A stretch of DNA of 19,574 nt from an uncultured Bacteroidales bacterium (GTDB lineage Bacteria > Bacteroidota > Bacteroidia > Bacteroidales > Bacteroidaceae), in NCBI GenBank assembly GCA_902803195.1, contig CADCOX010000259.1:1-19574 (forward strand), written 5' to 3'. This document shows, in pieces, positions 1 through 7,608 of this stretch. Made by a program: the position numbers and the translations under genes. The notes under the pieces are model-generated. The model was not told the origin of the DNA. It did no database searches and saw only the letters and a program-made list of their open reading frames with translations. Numbering within the stretch: the stretch's first letter is position 1; every line of letters starts with the position of its first letter.

Positions 1-1658
1 CCAGCCTCATTGCCAAGGCTCCAGATGACGATGGAGGGCGCATTCACGTGCGCGCGTACCATTTCCATATTACGCGCGATATGAGCGGCCCGCCATTCAA
101 TCGGGTGGGAGAGCGAGGCATCGCCGTAGTAGTATTCATGGCTCTCGATGTTCGCTTCGTCTTCGAGATAGATACCATATTTGTCGCAGAGATAGTACCA
201 GCGAGGGGAGTTGGCGTAGTGAGAGTTGCGGACGTGGTTGATGTTGCCGCGCTTCATCAAGAAGATCTCCTGCTCCATTTGTTCCGTAGTGATCGCATGA
301 CCTCGCCAAGGGTTCGTCTCATGACGATTGACGCCTTTCAGCTTCACGGGCTTGTCGTTGACATAGAAGTAGCGGCCGGCCAACCCGAACTCATCGTCCT
401 CGGCCTTCGTCTCGCGGATCTCTACGGTGCGGATGCCGAAGTAGGTGGAGCGCACATCGAGCACCTTGCCTTTCCTGTTCCTCAGTGTAGCGGTGAGGAC
501 ATAGCGATAAGGTGCTTCGGCCGACCAGGCGCGTACTCCATGACAACGGATCTCAGCGGGAACTACCTTCAGGCCGTTGATAACAGCCGTCCTAGCTTGG
601 CCGTCAGGCGTGCCGACAGAGGCTTCCGCATCGATAGACAAGCGTCCGGGAGCCAATTCGTCGGAATAAAGTTTGACTGGATAGACCTTATAATCGATTG
701 AGAGAAACTTGGTCTTTCCCTTCCCGAGATTCTTCACTTCTGCCTCAACGGCGATGGTTCCGTCGGCCTCTTCTGTGATGCCGGCACCGCTAAGCTTCTT
801 TGTACGGACGACGAGGTCTGTGATAGCCACCTCGGGCACGCTCGTCAGGTAAGTGCTGCGGATGATGCCAGGCAGACGGAACATATCCTGTGCCTCCAGG
901 AATGAGCCGTCGCTGTTGCGATAGACCTCGACAGCAACAACGTTTTCGCCTTTTTTGTTTAGGAAACGGGTAATGTCGAAAGAGGCTGTGTTGCGAGAGT
1001 TCTTGGAGAAACCTACGTAATGCCCATTTATCCACAGATAGAAGAAGCTGTCAACGCCGTCGAAGTTGATGTAGACCACTCGATTCTTCCAGTCGGCAGG
1101 CACGGTAAAGGTGCGGCGATAACTCCCGACTTCGTTGGGGTACTCATTGACGGTCCACTGCGGATTGCGAGGCTTGCGCATGACTCCGCCGCGCCAGTCG
1201 TCCACGGCCACTTGATGCTCGAAGATGACCTTCTGGTTGACATAGATAGGAACACCATATTTGAGCGAACCGTCCTTCTGGATTCCTTGCACATTCCAAC
1301 AGCCCGGCACCTCGATGTCATCCCATGCCGCGACATCATAGGCAGGTGCTTCAAAGCCCTTGGCGCGCTCTTCGGGTGTGCGGCACCAATGGAATTTCCA
1401 TGTGCCGTCAAGGCTCTGCCAGTAGGCTCCACGCTCGGGCAAGACTCCACGGGCGGCCTCCTCGGAGGGGAAATGGAATCCCCAGGCGCGGGGTTGCTCT
1501 TTGTTTAGTGAGAGGGCTTCAGGTGACTGCCACTCTTTGCCCGTGGGGGCGGTAGGCCGTTGCTCGTAAGCAAAGCCTTGGAGGTCGGTGGAACGTGATT
1601 GGGCGCTCGTCCATGCGGCGCTCAGGGTCATAACGACAAAGAAGATAAGGCGTTTCAT
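1..1658 (-). CDS. Secreted GH2 beta-galactosidase (LacZ-like), 3' part outside window
   Basis: Hydrolyses terminal beta-galactosides, probably in the periplasm. The frame reads without a stop from ATG at 1658 to the window edge (552 full codons). Residues 1-19 form a signal peptide (MKRLIFFVVMTLSAAWTSA) with cleavage expected before Gln20. The order is then a GH2 sugar-binding beta domain, an immunoglobulin-like domain and the start of the TIM barrel. LacZ hallmarks are present: GVNRHE (His446, Glu447), VRNSHYANSPRWYYLCDKYG, DEANIESHE, and SLGNEAG at the very edge, whose Glu551 (bases 6-8) is the acid/base residue. The nucleophile Glu and C-terminal domains lie outside the window. A family NHP motif before IVIW reads NAP here. 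Family is certain. The exact substrate (lactose, galactan side chain or host glycan) is not shown. Confidence 0.93.
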   Translation of the reverse strand, partial: MKRLIFFVVMTLSAAWTSAQSRSTDLQGFAYEQRPTAPTGKEWQSPEALSLNKEQPRAWGFHFPSEEAARGVLPERGAYWQSLDGTWKFHWCRTPEERAKGFEAPAYDVAAWDDIEVPGCWNVQGIQKDGSLKYGVPIYVNQKVIFEHQVAVDDWRGGVMRKPRNPQWTVNEYPNEVGSYRRTFTVPADWKNRVVYINFDGVDSFFYLWINGHYVGFSKNSRNTASFDITRFLNKKGENVVAVEVYRNSDGSFLEAQDMFRLPGIIRSTYLTSVPEVAITDLVVRTKKLSGAGITEEADGTIAVEAEVKNLGKGKTKFLSIDYKVYPVKLYSDELAPGRLSIDAEASVGTPDGQARTAVINGLKVVPAEIRCHGVRAWSAEAPYRYVLTATLRNRKGKVLDVRSTYFGIRTVEIRETKAEDDEFGLAGRYFYVNDKPVKLKGVNRHETNPWRGHAITTEQMEQEIFLMKRGNINHVRNSHYANSPRWYYLCDKYGIYLEDEANIESHEYYYGDASLSHPIEWRAAHIARNMEMVRAHVNAPSIVIWSLGNEA

Positions 1659-1686
1659 AATGCTTGTCTTAGTTAGTTTTGCGGTG

Positions 1687-1717
1687 CAAAAATAAAGAAA
1701 GTCTCGCGAAAGACAAA
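1687..1717 (-). promoter_or_regulatory. Bacteroidetes-type promoter of the GH2 gene
   Basis: Read on the minus strand, TTTG (1717-1714) is followed after 19 bases by TATTTTTG (1694-1687), an exact match to the Bacteroidetes -33/-7 pattern (TTTG, about 19-21 bases, TAnnTTTG). The -7 box ends 28 bases before the ATG at 1658, leaving a leader of about 20 bases. Confidence 0.75.
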
Positions 1718-1732
1718 ACTTTTACGAGACTT
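1699..1732. promoter_or_regulatory. Inverted repeat over the GH2 promoter, possible operator
   Basis: The arms AAGTCTCG (1699-1706) and CGAGACTT (1725-1732) are perfect 8-base complements separated by 18 bases. They enclose the -33 TTTG and end just upstream of the -7 box, which is where a dimeric regulator would bind to control the beta-galactosidase gene. The dyad is seen directly; regulator binding is inferred. No candidate regulator is adjacent. Confidence 0.4.
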
Positions 1733-1807
1733 CGTGAAGATAAACGATATAATTCACTTTGTGATGTTGTAAAAATGACACATGTGTGTGCAGGTTTACT
1801 CAGAATT

Positions 1808-3055
1808 CTATTCGTTCTTGGATTTGATTTCGCGCAGGAGATCACGCGTCATGCGGCGCACGGGCAGCCAGACGGCAAGCAGTCCAACGGCCAAGACGGT
1901 GAGGAATATAACGAGGATGTCCATGGCATGAACGCTGACAGGATAGGCATCGACGATGAATGAGCCTTCACTTTGTCCCAGTTTGACAAAACCGAAACGC
2001 ATCTGCAGCCAGCAGAGCAAGAGCCCGAGCACAATGCCTAAAGCTGCTCCGAAACCGCTGATGAGCCAACCTTCGAGCAGGAAGATCTGAGCCGTCTGAC
2101 GATCGTCGGCTCCGAGTGCTTGGAGTGTCTGTACATCGGCTCGTTTGTCAATCATCAGCATCGAGAGCGAACCGATGATGTTGAATGAAGCGACAAGGAG
2201 GATGAACGTCAGGAAGAGGTAAGCGATGAATTTCTCTACTTGCATAATGCGAAATGTATCCTCTTGTTGCTCATAGCGATTCTGGACGATGAAGCGATTG
2301 CCGAGGAGACGACGGATATCCTTCTGAACAGCGTTGATGTTGGCATCGGGCTTCAGCCGCAGTTCGATGGCAGAGACCACACCCTCCTGACCGAAGAGAC
2401 GCCGGGCAAAAGTGATGGATGTGAGGATGTAATGGGCATCATATCGGCTCTGATTGACGGCAAAAACAACGCCCGGGGAATAGAGTTCATCGCTTGTGAA
2501 GCTTTGCATGGGATTCGAAAGATTCACGCGCTCTCCCTGGCGGGGCGCGTAGATGGGCAGAGCGCCATCATAGCGTGCTCCGAGTCCTAACTGTTGAGCG
2601 AGGCGAATGCCCATGATTCCATACTCAAGGACATCGGCATGAAGAACGAACTCGCCATCACCATAGAGGATGCTCTCGAGGTCGGCCTGTTGGTTGAAAT
2701 TGTCATCGACGCCCTTGATGGTAACTACCCACTGACGGTCGTTGCCAACGATAAGGGCTTGATCCTCCAACACCTCCGTGTAGACTTCGACGGCTTCATG
2801 AGCGCGGAGCGCGACGAGTGACGGGTCGTCGGCCGAGATCGTCTTGCCTTTGGCCAGCGTCACTTTCAGCTGAGGGTCAAAGGCTGTGAAGAATGATGCC
2901 ACATAGTCGCGGAAGCCATTGAACACAGAGAGCGTCACCACCAACGCCATCGTCGCCAGGGCGACACCGCAGATAGAGATCCCGGAGATGATGTTGATGG
3001 TATGATAACTCTTGCGTGAGAAGAGGTAACGGCGAGCGATGAAAAACGAAAACAT
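1808..3055 (-). CDS. LolC/LolE-type (FtsX-family) ABC transporter permease
   Basis: Inner-membrane permease resembling the lipoprotein-releasing subunits LolC/LolE, which with the LolD ATPase pull mature lipoproteins out of the inner membrane for transfer to LolA. The 415 residues show the family layout: a first membrane segment at about 22-46, a large periplasmic domain at about 47-275, and three more segments near 277-300, 328-350 and 379-398. The MIDKRADVQTLQALGA stretch after segment 2 is the conserved FtsX cytoplasmic coupling loop. The N-terminal ARRYLFSRKSYHTINIIS is typical of Bacteroidales LolC/E-like proteins. It starts 23 bases after rbfA, and this pairing is familiar in Bacteroidales. 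No ATPase gene is in the window. A macrolide-export (MacB-like) role is less likely given the length and topology. Confidence 0.88.
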   Translation of the reverse strand: MFSFFIARRYLFSRKSYHTINIISGISICGVALATMALVVTLSVFNGFRDYVASFFTAFDPQLKVTLAKGKTISADDPSLVALRAHEAVEVYTEVLEDQALIVGNDRQWVVTIKGVDDNFNQQADLESILYGDGEFVLHADVLEYGIMGIRLAQQLGLGARYDGALPIYAPRQGERVNLSNPMQSFTSDELYSPGVVFAVNQSRYDAHYILTSITFARRLFGQEGVVSAIELRLKPDANINAVQKDIRRLLGNRFIVQNRYEQQEDTFRIMQVEKFIAYLFLTFILLVASFNIIGSLSMLMIDKRADVQTLQALGADDRQTAQIFLLEGWLISGFGAALGIVLGLLLCWLQMRFGFVKLGQSEGSFIVDAYPVSVHAMDILVIFLTVLAVGLLAVWLPVRRMTRDLLREIKSKNE

Positions 3056-3078
3056 CTGTTTAGCGAGAATTCACTCTT

Positions 3079-3417
3079 TCACTTTTCATTTAACAATTTG
3101 TCGATGTTCTCAGCGTAGTCGAGGGAGTCGTCGACAAAGAATTTGAGTTCGGGGATGATACGCAACTGGTGGCGCGTGCGTTGACCCAGCTCGAATCGTA
3201 TCTCGCGAACATTGTTGTTGATGTTGTCGCAAATCTCCTGAGCACGTTCGCTTGGGAAGATGCTGAGGTAGCCACGGCAGACACTCATGTCGGGGCTGAT
3301 GCGGCAGGTAGTGACGCTGACAAGGACACCGCGAGTGGCCTGCGTCTGACGTTGGAAGATATCGCTCAGTTCCTTCTGGATGAGGCGAGCGATTTTATTC
3401 TGTCTTGTTGTTTCCAT
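3079..3417 (-). CDS. rbfA: Ribosome-binding factor A
   Basis: A 30S maturation factor that binds the 16S rRNA helix 1 region and the pre-30S neck. The 112-residue protein fits the single type-II KH fold of the family and has its signature opening (TRQNKIARLIQKELSDIFQR), a central VSVTTCRISPDMSVCRGYLS strand pair and the RHQLRIIPELKFFVDDSLDYA segment. It lies 65 bases after sufE and 23 bases before the permease, so it is probably co-transcribed with both. The last codons (Asn-Glu-Lys-stop) lie inside a copy of the ATGAAAA/GTGAAA heptamer that also forms the tandem repeat at 4021-4088, so the stop codon is supplied by the repeat. Confidence 0.95.
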   Translation of the reverse strand: METTRQNKIARLIQKELSDIFQRQTQATRGVLVSVTTCRISPDMSVCRGYLSIFPSERAQEICDNINNNVREIRFELGQRTRHQLRIIPELKFFVDDSLDYAENIDKLLNEK

Positions 3418-3443
3418 TCTTGAAGTGCGGCAATGCCGTATGA

Positions 3444-3478
3444 GAGTTTAGAGTTTAGAATTGAGGGGTTAGAGTAAA
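3444..3478. repeat. Degenerate heptamer tandem repeat, sufE-rbfA spacer
   Basis: Five 7-base units on the plus strand: GAGTTTA, GAGTTTA, GAATTGA, GGGGTTA, GAGTAAA. They fill most of the 65-base spacer between sufE and rbfA. The first two are identical; the others match loosely. Confidence 0.55.
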
Positions 3479-3482
3479 GGCA

Positions 3483-4004
3483 TTAAGCTTCATGCGAGGC
3501 AGTGGCTTTGAATGCGAGGGCGTACATCTTCATCTGGCGGAGCATCGCCAAGAGCCCATTGCTGCGCGTTGGGGAGAGGTGTTCACGCAGGCCAATGTTT
3601 TCGATGAAGTAGAGGTCAGCATCTAAGATCTCCTGAGGAGTATGGTCGCTGAGGACGCGGATGAGCAATGTCACAATACCCTTCACGATGAGTGCGTCAC
3701 TCTCGGCCTCGAAGTGGATAAGACCCTCTGGGGTGAGATCGGCGGTGAGCCAGACACGGCTTTGGCAGCCATCGATGAGGTTCTGCTCGGTCTTGGCACT
3801 CTCAGGGAGCGGCTGCTGTTCTGAGCCGAGGTCGATGAGGAGCTGGTATTTATCCATCCAGTCATCGAAGTCGCTGAATTCCTCGATGATGTCGTCCTGT
3901 ATTTCGTTGATAGAGGGCCTACCCTCAACCCCTCCCGTAAAGGAGGGGAGCGGCTGGCGTGTCGTATTTTGATTGTCGTTAGATTCCATATCTTTTTTAT
4001 TCAT
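3483..4004 (-). CDS. sufE: SufE-family cysteine-desulfurase sulfur acceptor
   Basis: Accepts persulfide sulfur from a SufS-type cysteine desulfurase for Fe-S cluster assembly in the cytosol. Residues 33-168 match SufE along its length: INEIQDDIIEEFSDFDDWMDKYQ, then NLIDGCQSRVW with the acceptor Cys80, and the C-terminal LSPTRSNGLLAMLRQMK. The family is usually about 140 residues; this one has 173 because of a non-homologous N-terminal stretch. Residues 16-31 of that stretch are encoded by a GC-rich inverted repeat (3929-3948) read in frame. No ATG, GTG or TTG in frame lies between that repeat and the conserved domain, so the start must be Met1 (4004) or Met6 (3989). No sufBCDS genes are in the window. 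Confidence 0.93.
   Translation of the reverse strand: MNKKDMESNDNQNTTRQPLPSFTGGVEGRPSINEIQDDIIEEFSDFDDWMDKYQLLIDLGSEQQPLPESAKTEQNLIDGCQSRVWLTADLTPEGLIHFEAESDALIVKGIVTLLIRVLSDHTPQEILDADLYFIENIGLREHLSPTRSNGLLAMLRQMKMYALAFKATASHEA
3929..3948. repeat. GC-rich inverted repeat inside the sufE coding sequence
   Basis: The plus strand shows CCCCTCC (3929-3935), loop CGTAAA, GGAGGGG (3942-3948), a perfect 7-base dyad. It is translated in the minus direction as part of RQPLPSFTGGVEGRPS in SufE. A dispersed-repeat origin is inferred from its absence in normal SufE proteins and its intergenic-repeat-like character. Confidence 0.6.
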
Positions 4005-4020
4005 GCCATCCCTTGGGAGA

Positions 4021-4088
4021 GTGAAAAATGAAAAGTGAAAAATGAAAAGTGAAAAGTGAAAAATGAAAATGAAAAGTGAAAAATGAAA
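4021..4088. repeat. Heptamer tandem repeat upstream of sufE
   Basis: About ten units of (G/A)TGAAAA on the plus strand, two of them shortened to six bases. Two more units and a partial one recur at 4118-4136 (GTGAAAA ATGAAAA ATAAA). A related copy in the opposite orientation lies at about 3066-3092. The array is in the 176-base spacer between the glutaminyl cyclase gene end and sufE. No clear TAnnTTTG box is visible in this spacer. Confidence 0.85.
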
Positions 4089-4180
4089 GTTACCTAAACT
4101 GTGCTGTCGAGAAGACAGTGAAAAATGAAAAATAAAGATTACCTGCAGGTGACTCCCATCCCTATGTGTGGGGCTGGGGC

Positions 4181-5233
4181 TTAGTTATCGTTATAGATCA
4201 ATTGTAAGAGCGTCTGACCGACGGCACGCATGACCTCGGGGTCGATAGCATCGGGTGTGTCGCTGACGGTATGCCAGGTAGGGCCGAAACTGGAAGGCCC
4301 TCCATCGAAGTGAGGTATGATGTCGATGGCCGGGATGTGCGCAATCTGGTTGATGGGCAGGTGGTCATCGGTCACGTAACTACTCTCACGAAGGGGGAAA
4401 TAGTCGCCGAAGCCCAGTTGGTGAGCCAAATGCCACACCATCGATACGAGCGTCTGTCCATAGCGCTGCGAGAAACCTTCCATCGCAAATCGACAGCCGC
4501 GACCGCCCACCATGTCAAGATTGATGGCAAAGCGCGCTTGATAGCCGATGGCATAGGCTTGCTCGGCCCAATACTTGGAGCCGAGACACCAGAAGTCATC
4601 GTCCTCAGCGTCGGTTTCGGCCCATTGTGGTGTGCCCTGATCCTCTAGGTCGAAGCAGATGAAGTCAATGCCATAGTTGAGTCCCGTCTCATGAATGATG
4701 CGAGCCAACTCCAGCATGACTGCTACGCCCGAAGCCCCATCATTTGCAGCCATGACTGGCAAGTGATGGTTCTGGACATCGGGGTCGTTGTCGGCCCAGG
4801 CGCGGCTGTCCCAATGGGCCGTGATGAGAATGCGGTCGCCAGCTTCGGGATTGAGTCGCGCCTGTAGGTTGCGACAGGGAAGAGGCTGTCCGTCATAACC
4901 ATTAAGGGTTGTACGCAGCTCGCTCACCTCGGCGCCGAAGCCCTTGAATGTAGACATGATCCAGTCGCCACAGTCCTCATGGGCTTTCGTCCCAGGAACG
5001 CGGGGACCGAAGGCACATTGGGCCTCGACATAAGCCATAGCTGAATCTGCGATGAAGGCAGGAGCCGGAGCGAGGGCAATGGTGTCGACCTCGGGAACAC
5101 TCTTCGAGCCTTTACAGGAGGGGAAAAGGGTAGCTGTTGCGGCAATGCCACTGCATACGCAACCGAGGAGAAGGAGGTGATATTTTCTCAAAAGCTTCAT
5201 TCGATAGAAGGTCGTTATAACGTTCAATTTCAT
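4181..5233 (-). CDS. Glutaminyl-peptide cyclotransferase (M28-fold, probable lipoprotein)
   Basis: Converts an N-terminal Gln of exported proteins to pyroglutamate; it has the zinc-aminopeptidase fold. The metal-site and catalytic motifs are all visible: AHWDSRAWADND, AANDGASG (Asp165), DLEDQG (Glu197/Asp198), NLDMVGG (Asp240) and PTWHTVSDTPDAID (His321). A single zinc site and the WHTxSD motif favour a cyclase over a general M28 aminopeptidase. Residues 20-37 are hydrophobic and end in FPSC, so it is probably a lipoprotein attached at Cys40 and facing the periplasm. The ATG at 5233 overlaps the previous gene's stop by four bases (ATGA), which suggests translational coupling; Met12 (5200) is an alternative start with a neater signal peptide. 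It is the last gene of the Lrp operon. Confidence 0.88.
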   Translation of the reverse strand: MKLNVITTFYRMKLLRKYHLLLLGCVCSGIAATATLFPSCKGSKSVPEVDTIALAPAPAFIADSAMAYVEAQCAFGPRVPGTKAHEDCGDWIMSTFKGFGAEVSELRTTLNGYDGQPLPCRNLQARLNPEAGDRILITAHWDSRAWADNDPDVQNHHLPVMAANDGASGVAVMLELARIIHETGLNYGIDFICFDLEDQGTPQWAETDAEDDDFWCLGSKYWAEQAYAIGYQARFAINLDMVGGRGCRFAMEGFSQRYGQTLVSMVWHLAHQLGFGDYFPLRESSYVTDDHLPINQIAHIPAIDIIPHFDGGPSSFGPTWHTVSDTPDAIDPEVMRAVGQTLLQLIYNDN

Positions 5234-7035
5234 TGTTTTGTATGTGCCGCTTCTTGCACTTGCTGCATCACACGGAGGAAATTGCCACCCCAGATGAGGC
5301 GGAGGTCGGCTTCGCTGTAGTGCTCACGCAGCAGGCGACGAGTCAGGTTGATGAGTTCTGAGGCTGAGGCCAGTCCTGGTACGCCGCCATCGCCGTCGAA
5401 ATCAGTGCCGATGCCCACATGTTCGATGCCTGCGACGTCAATCATGTGGTGCAGATGGGCAACGGCATCGAGGATAGAGGCTTGGCCGTCGGCGCGGAGG
5501 AAACCATTGTAGAAGGTCACCTGCGCTACACCGCCACAGGCTGCCAATGCCCTCAGTTGGTCGTCGGTGAGGTTGCGGGGATGGTCGCAGAGGGCTCTAC
5601 TGGACGAATGCGAGCAGACGATGGGTGTTGAGCTGATGTCGATGGCATCGAAGAAGCTGCGCTCGCTGGCATGGGAAAGGTCGACCATGATGCCTAAGCG
5701 ATTCATCTCGCGAATGACATCGGCACCGAAGTCGGTGATACCCATTAGCGTCTCTCCCTCGCGTGGGCGAGCTGAGCCGCAGATGTCGTTGTTACCGTTG
5801 TGACAGAGGGTCATATAGACGATGCCCAGTTCGGCGAAGTGACTGACGAGCGAGAGGTCGCGACCGATAGCGTACCCGTTCTCTATGCCCAACATGATGG
5901 CGCGTGTGCCTTCAGCTTTGAGACGATAGAGGTCGGCAGGCGTTCGGGCGATGGCTATGGGGAGGGGGCCGCCTTCTGCCTGGCGAGCGATTTCTTCGAC
6001 CATCTGCTGAACGCGTTTCAGTTGACTGTCGGCGTAGGCAGTAGCTGTCGCATGACCTTCGGGCGTGCAAGGCCCCTGGGGGATATAAGCTACCATGATG
6101 CTGGCATCGAGTCCGCCCTCGCTCATCTTGTGCAGGTCGACTAAGATGCGTGGGTCGCGTTGGTCGAAATGGATGCCTTGGTCGAAGAACATGGGTGTGT
6201 CGCAATGACTGTCGAGGGTGAGGACGCGCCGATGGACATGTCGAGCCTCGGCATAACTGGCCGCTTCGTCGCGCAGCCAGCGGAAGAGCGGCATCATCGT
6301 CTCATCGCCACGCAGGCAGAAACATTCGGGATGCCATTGCACGCCAATGATGCTCTTGTGTTCTGATGATTCGACCGCTTCAATCACGCCATCGGGTGCC
6401 AGGGCAGAGATGCGCAGATGGGGGCCTGCTTCTCTTACCGCTTGATGATGGAAAGAGTTGACAGCGAGCTCGCTTGCGCCCATGATGGTGGCAATCAGCG
6501 AGTTGTCGCTCATGGTGATGGAATGAGAAGCGTAAGCACGGTCGAGGTCCTGTGAGTGCTTGAGGAGCGCTCCTGTAGGTTCCCATTGGGTTGCCAGATC
6601 TTGGCAGATTGTACCTCCGAGAGCGGCGGCGAGCATCTGGCAGCCCCGGCAGATGCCGAGAATGGGCAACTGCCTGTCGAACGCCAATCGAGTGAGCAAG
6701 AGCTCTGAGAGGTCGCGACGAGCATTGATGCTATGGAGGGCCGGAATAGGTTGCTCGCCCAAGTAGAGCGGGTTGAGGTCGCCGCCTCCAGAGAGGAGCA
6801 GACCGTCAATGCGATCGAGCATATTCACGAGGGCATCGCGATCCTCAGTAGGAGGCAGCACGACAGGCGTGGCACCTGCGCGTAGGACGCTCTCGAAGTA
6901 ACCTTCGGCCAGTTCGCACCCTTTATCGCCAAAATTGCCCGTGATACCAATCACGGGCTGGCGCTCCTGTCCTGGATAAGTGGCATGGAAGGCGTCGTAA
7001 GTGGATTTCCAATTGAACATCATTGTCGTTAGCAT
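5230..7035 (-). CDS. Fused class I glutamine amidotransferase (C26) and membrane-dipeptidase-like (M19) protein
   Basis: A two-domain enzyme of 601 residues. Residues about 27-258 are a class I GATase of the gamma-glutamyl hydrolase (PuuD-like) type, with nucleophile Cys129 in GICRGCQ and His235/Glu237 in GVQWHPE. Residues about 270-595 are an M19 renal-dipeptidase-like zinc enzyme with all metal and catalytic positions: DSHCDT (His277, Asp279), GIENGY (Glu385), CHNGN (His412), DLSH (His455), CSHSSS (His476) and GIGTDFDGD (Asp545). Both active sites look intact. No signal peptide is seen, so it is likely cytosolic. Expected chemistry is release of glutamate from gamma-glutamyl compounds plus dipeptide hydrolysis; the true substrate is unknown. 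The ATG at 7035 lies inside the end of the Lrp gene; Met5/Met6 (7023/7020) are alternative starts. It overlaps the cyclase gene by four bases. Confidence 0.9.
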   Translation of the reverse strand: MLTTMMFNWKSTYDAFHATYPGQERQPVIGITGNFGDKGCELAEGYFESVLRAGATPVVLPPTEDRDALVNMLDRIDGLLLSGGGDLNPLYLGEQPIPALHSINARRDLSELLLTRLAFDRQLPILGICRGCQMLAAALGGTICQDLATQWEPTGALLKHSQDLDRAYASHSITMSDNSLIATIMGASELAVNSFHHQAVREAGPHLRISALAPDGVIEAVESSEHKSIIGVQWHPECFCLRGDETMMPLFRWLRDEAASYAEARHVHRRVLTLDSHCDTPMFFDQGIHFDQRDPRILVDLHKMSEGGLDASIMVAYIPQGPCTPEGHATATAYADSQLKRVQQMVEEIARQAEGGPLPIAIARTPADLYRLKAEGTRAIMLGIENGYAIGRDLSLVSHFAELGIVYMTLCHNGNNDICGSARPREGETLMGITDFGADVIREMNRLGIMVDLSHASERSFFDAIDISSTPIVCSHSSSRALCDHPRNLTDDQLRALAACGGVAQVTFYNGFLRADGQASILDAVAHLHHMIDVAGIEHVGIGTDFDGDGGVPGLASASELINLTRRLLREHYSEADLRLIWGGNFLRVMQQVQEAAHTKQ

Positions 7036-7577
7036 GTCTCGGATAGATCTTCAGCGGTGTCGGTCAGCAGCGCCGCCTTCTTGGCTGTCAACGCTTTGAT
7101 GGCAGTAGCATCGGACTCGGAAAGCCCTATCGGAACTTCCTTCTTAATGCTCTGACGCAGCGAGATGAGCGTCTCGGTCGAGATGACGCCTTCGATTTCC
7201 TGCAACCGGTTGTTGAGCAACTCCATCAGATGGGCATTGTCGCGAGCATAGAGCTTGACAAGCATGGTGTAGGGTCCCGTCGTGAAATGGCATTCCACGA
7301 TTTCGGGAATCTTCTCGAACTCACTGACCACGCGTTTGTACATCGAACCTCGCTCGAGCGTAATGCCGACGTAAGTACACGTGTTGTAGCCCAGCGAAGA
7401 GGGATTCACATTGTAGCCCGAACCCGTGATGACACCGATGTCAACGAGTCGCTGTACGCGCTGATGAATGGCAGCACGCGAGACGCCACATTCGGCGGCG
7501 ACGTCTTTGAAAGGGATGCGTGCATTGCGGGTGATGATTTCGAGAATCTTCTTGTCCAAACTGTCGATCTTTTCCAT
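7029..7577 (-). CDS. Lrp/AsnC-family transcriptional regulator
   Basis: DNA-binding regulator that typically senses amino acids. From Met at 7577 (MEKIDSLDKKILE) the N-terminal 60 residues form the winged helix-turn-helix (NARIPFKDVAAECGVSRAAI, then HQRVQRLVDIGVI). The RAM ligand-binding domain follows (CTYVGITLERG, HFTTGPYTMLVKLYA, IEGVISTETLISL), and there is a roughly 30-residue C-terminal tail of unclear role. An in-frame ATG at 7589 would add four residues (MISL); the family normally begins at the MEKID position, so 7577 is preferred. It heads an operon, overlapping the GATase-dipeptidase gene by several bases. This makes it the likely regulator of those genes and possibly of itself. Confidence 0.92.
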   Translation of the reverse strand: MEKIDSLDKKILEIITRNARIPFKDVAAECGVSRAAIHQRVQRLVDIGVITGSGYNVNPSSLGYNTCTYVGITLERGSMYKRVVSEFEKIPEIVECHFTTGPYTMLVKLYARDNAHLMELLNNRLQEIEGVISTETLISLRQSIKKEVPIGLSESDATAIKALTAKKAALLTDTAEDLSETC

Positions 7578-7608
7578 AAGAGAAATCATTGAGATATCAT
7601 TTTGCTGG

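Noticed and set aside
48..701. Plus-strand 217-residue open frame
   Set aside because: It lies antisense to the GH2 gene, whose frame carries all LacZ motifs; its translation resembles no family.
1778..1787. ACACATGTGT palindrome downstream of the permease gene
   Set aside because: Only ten bases, no T run and not at a promoter; too little to call a terminator or operator.
4118..4180. Possible terminator of the cyclase operon in the CCCC/GGGG-rich stretch
   Set aside because: Only weak, interrupted pairing and no T run can be seen.
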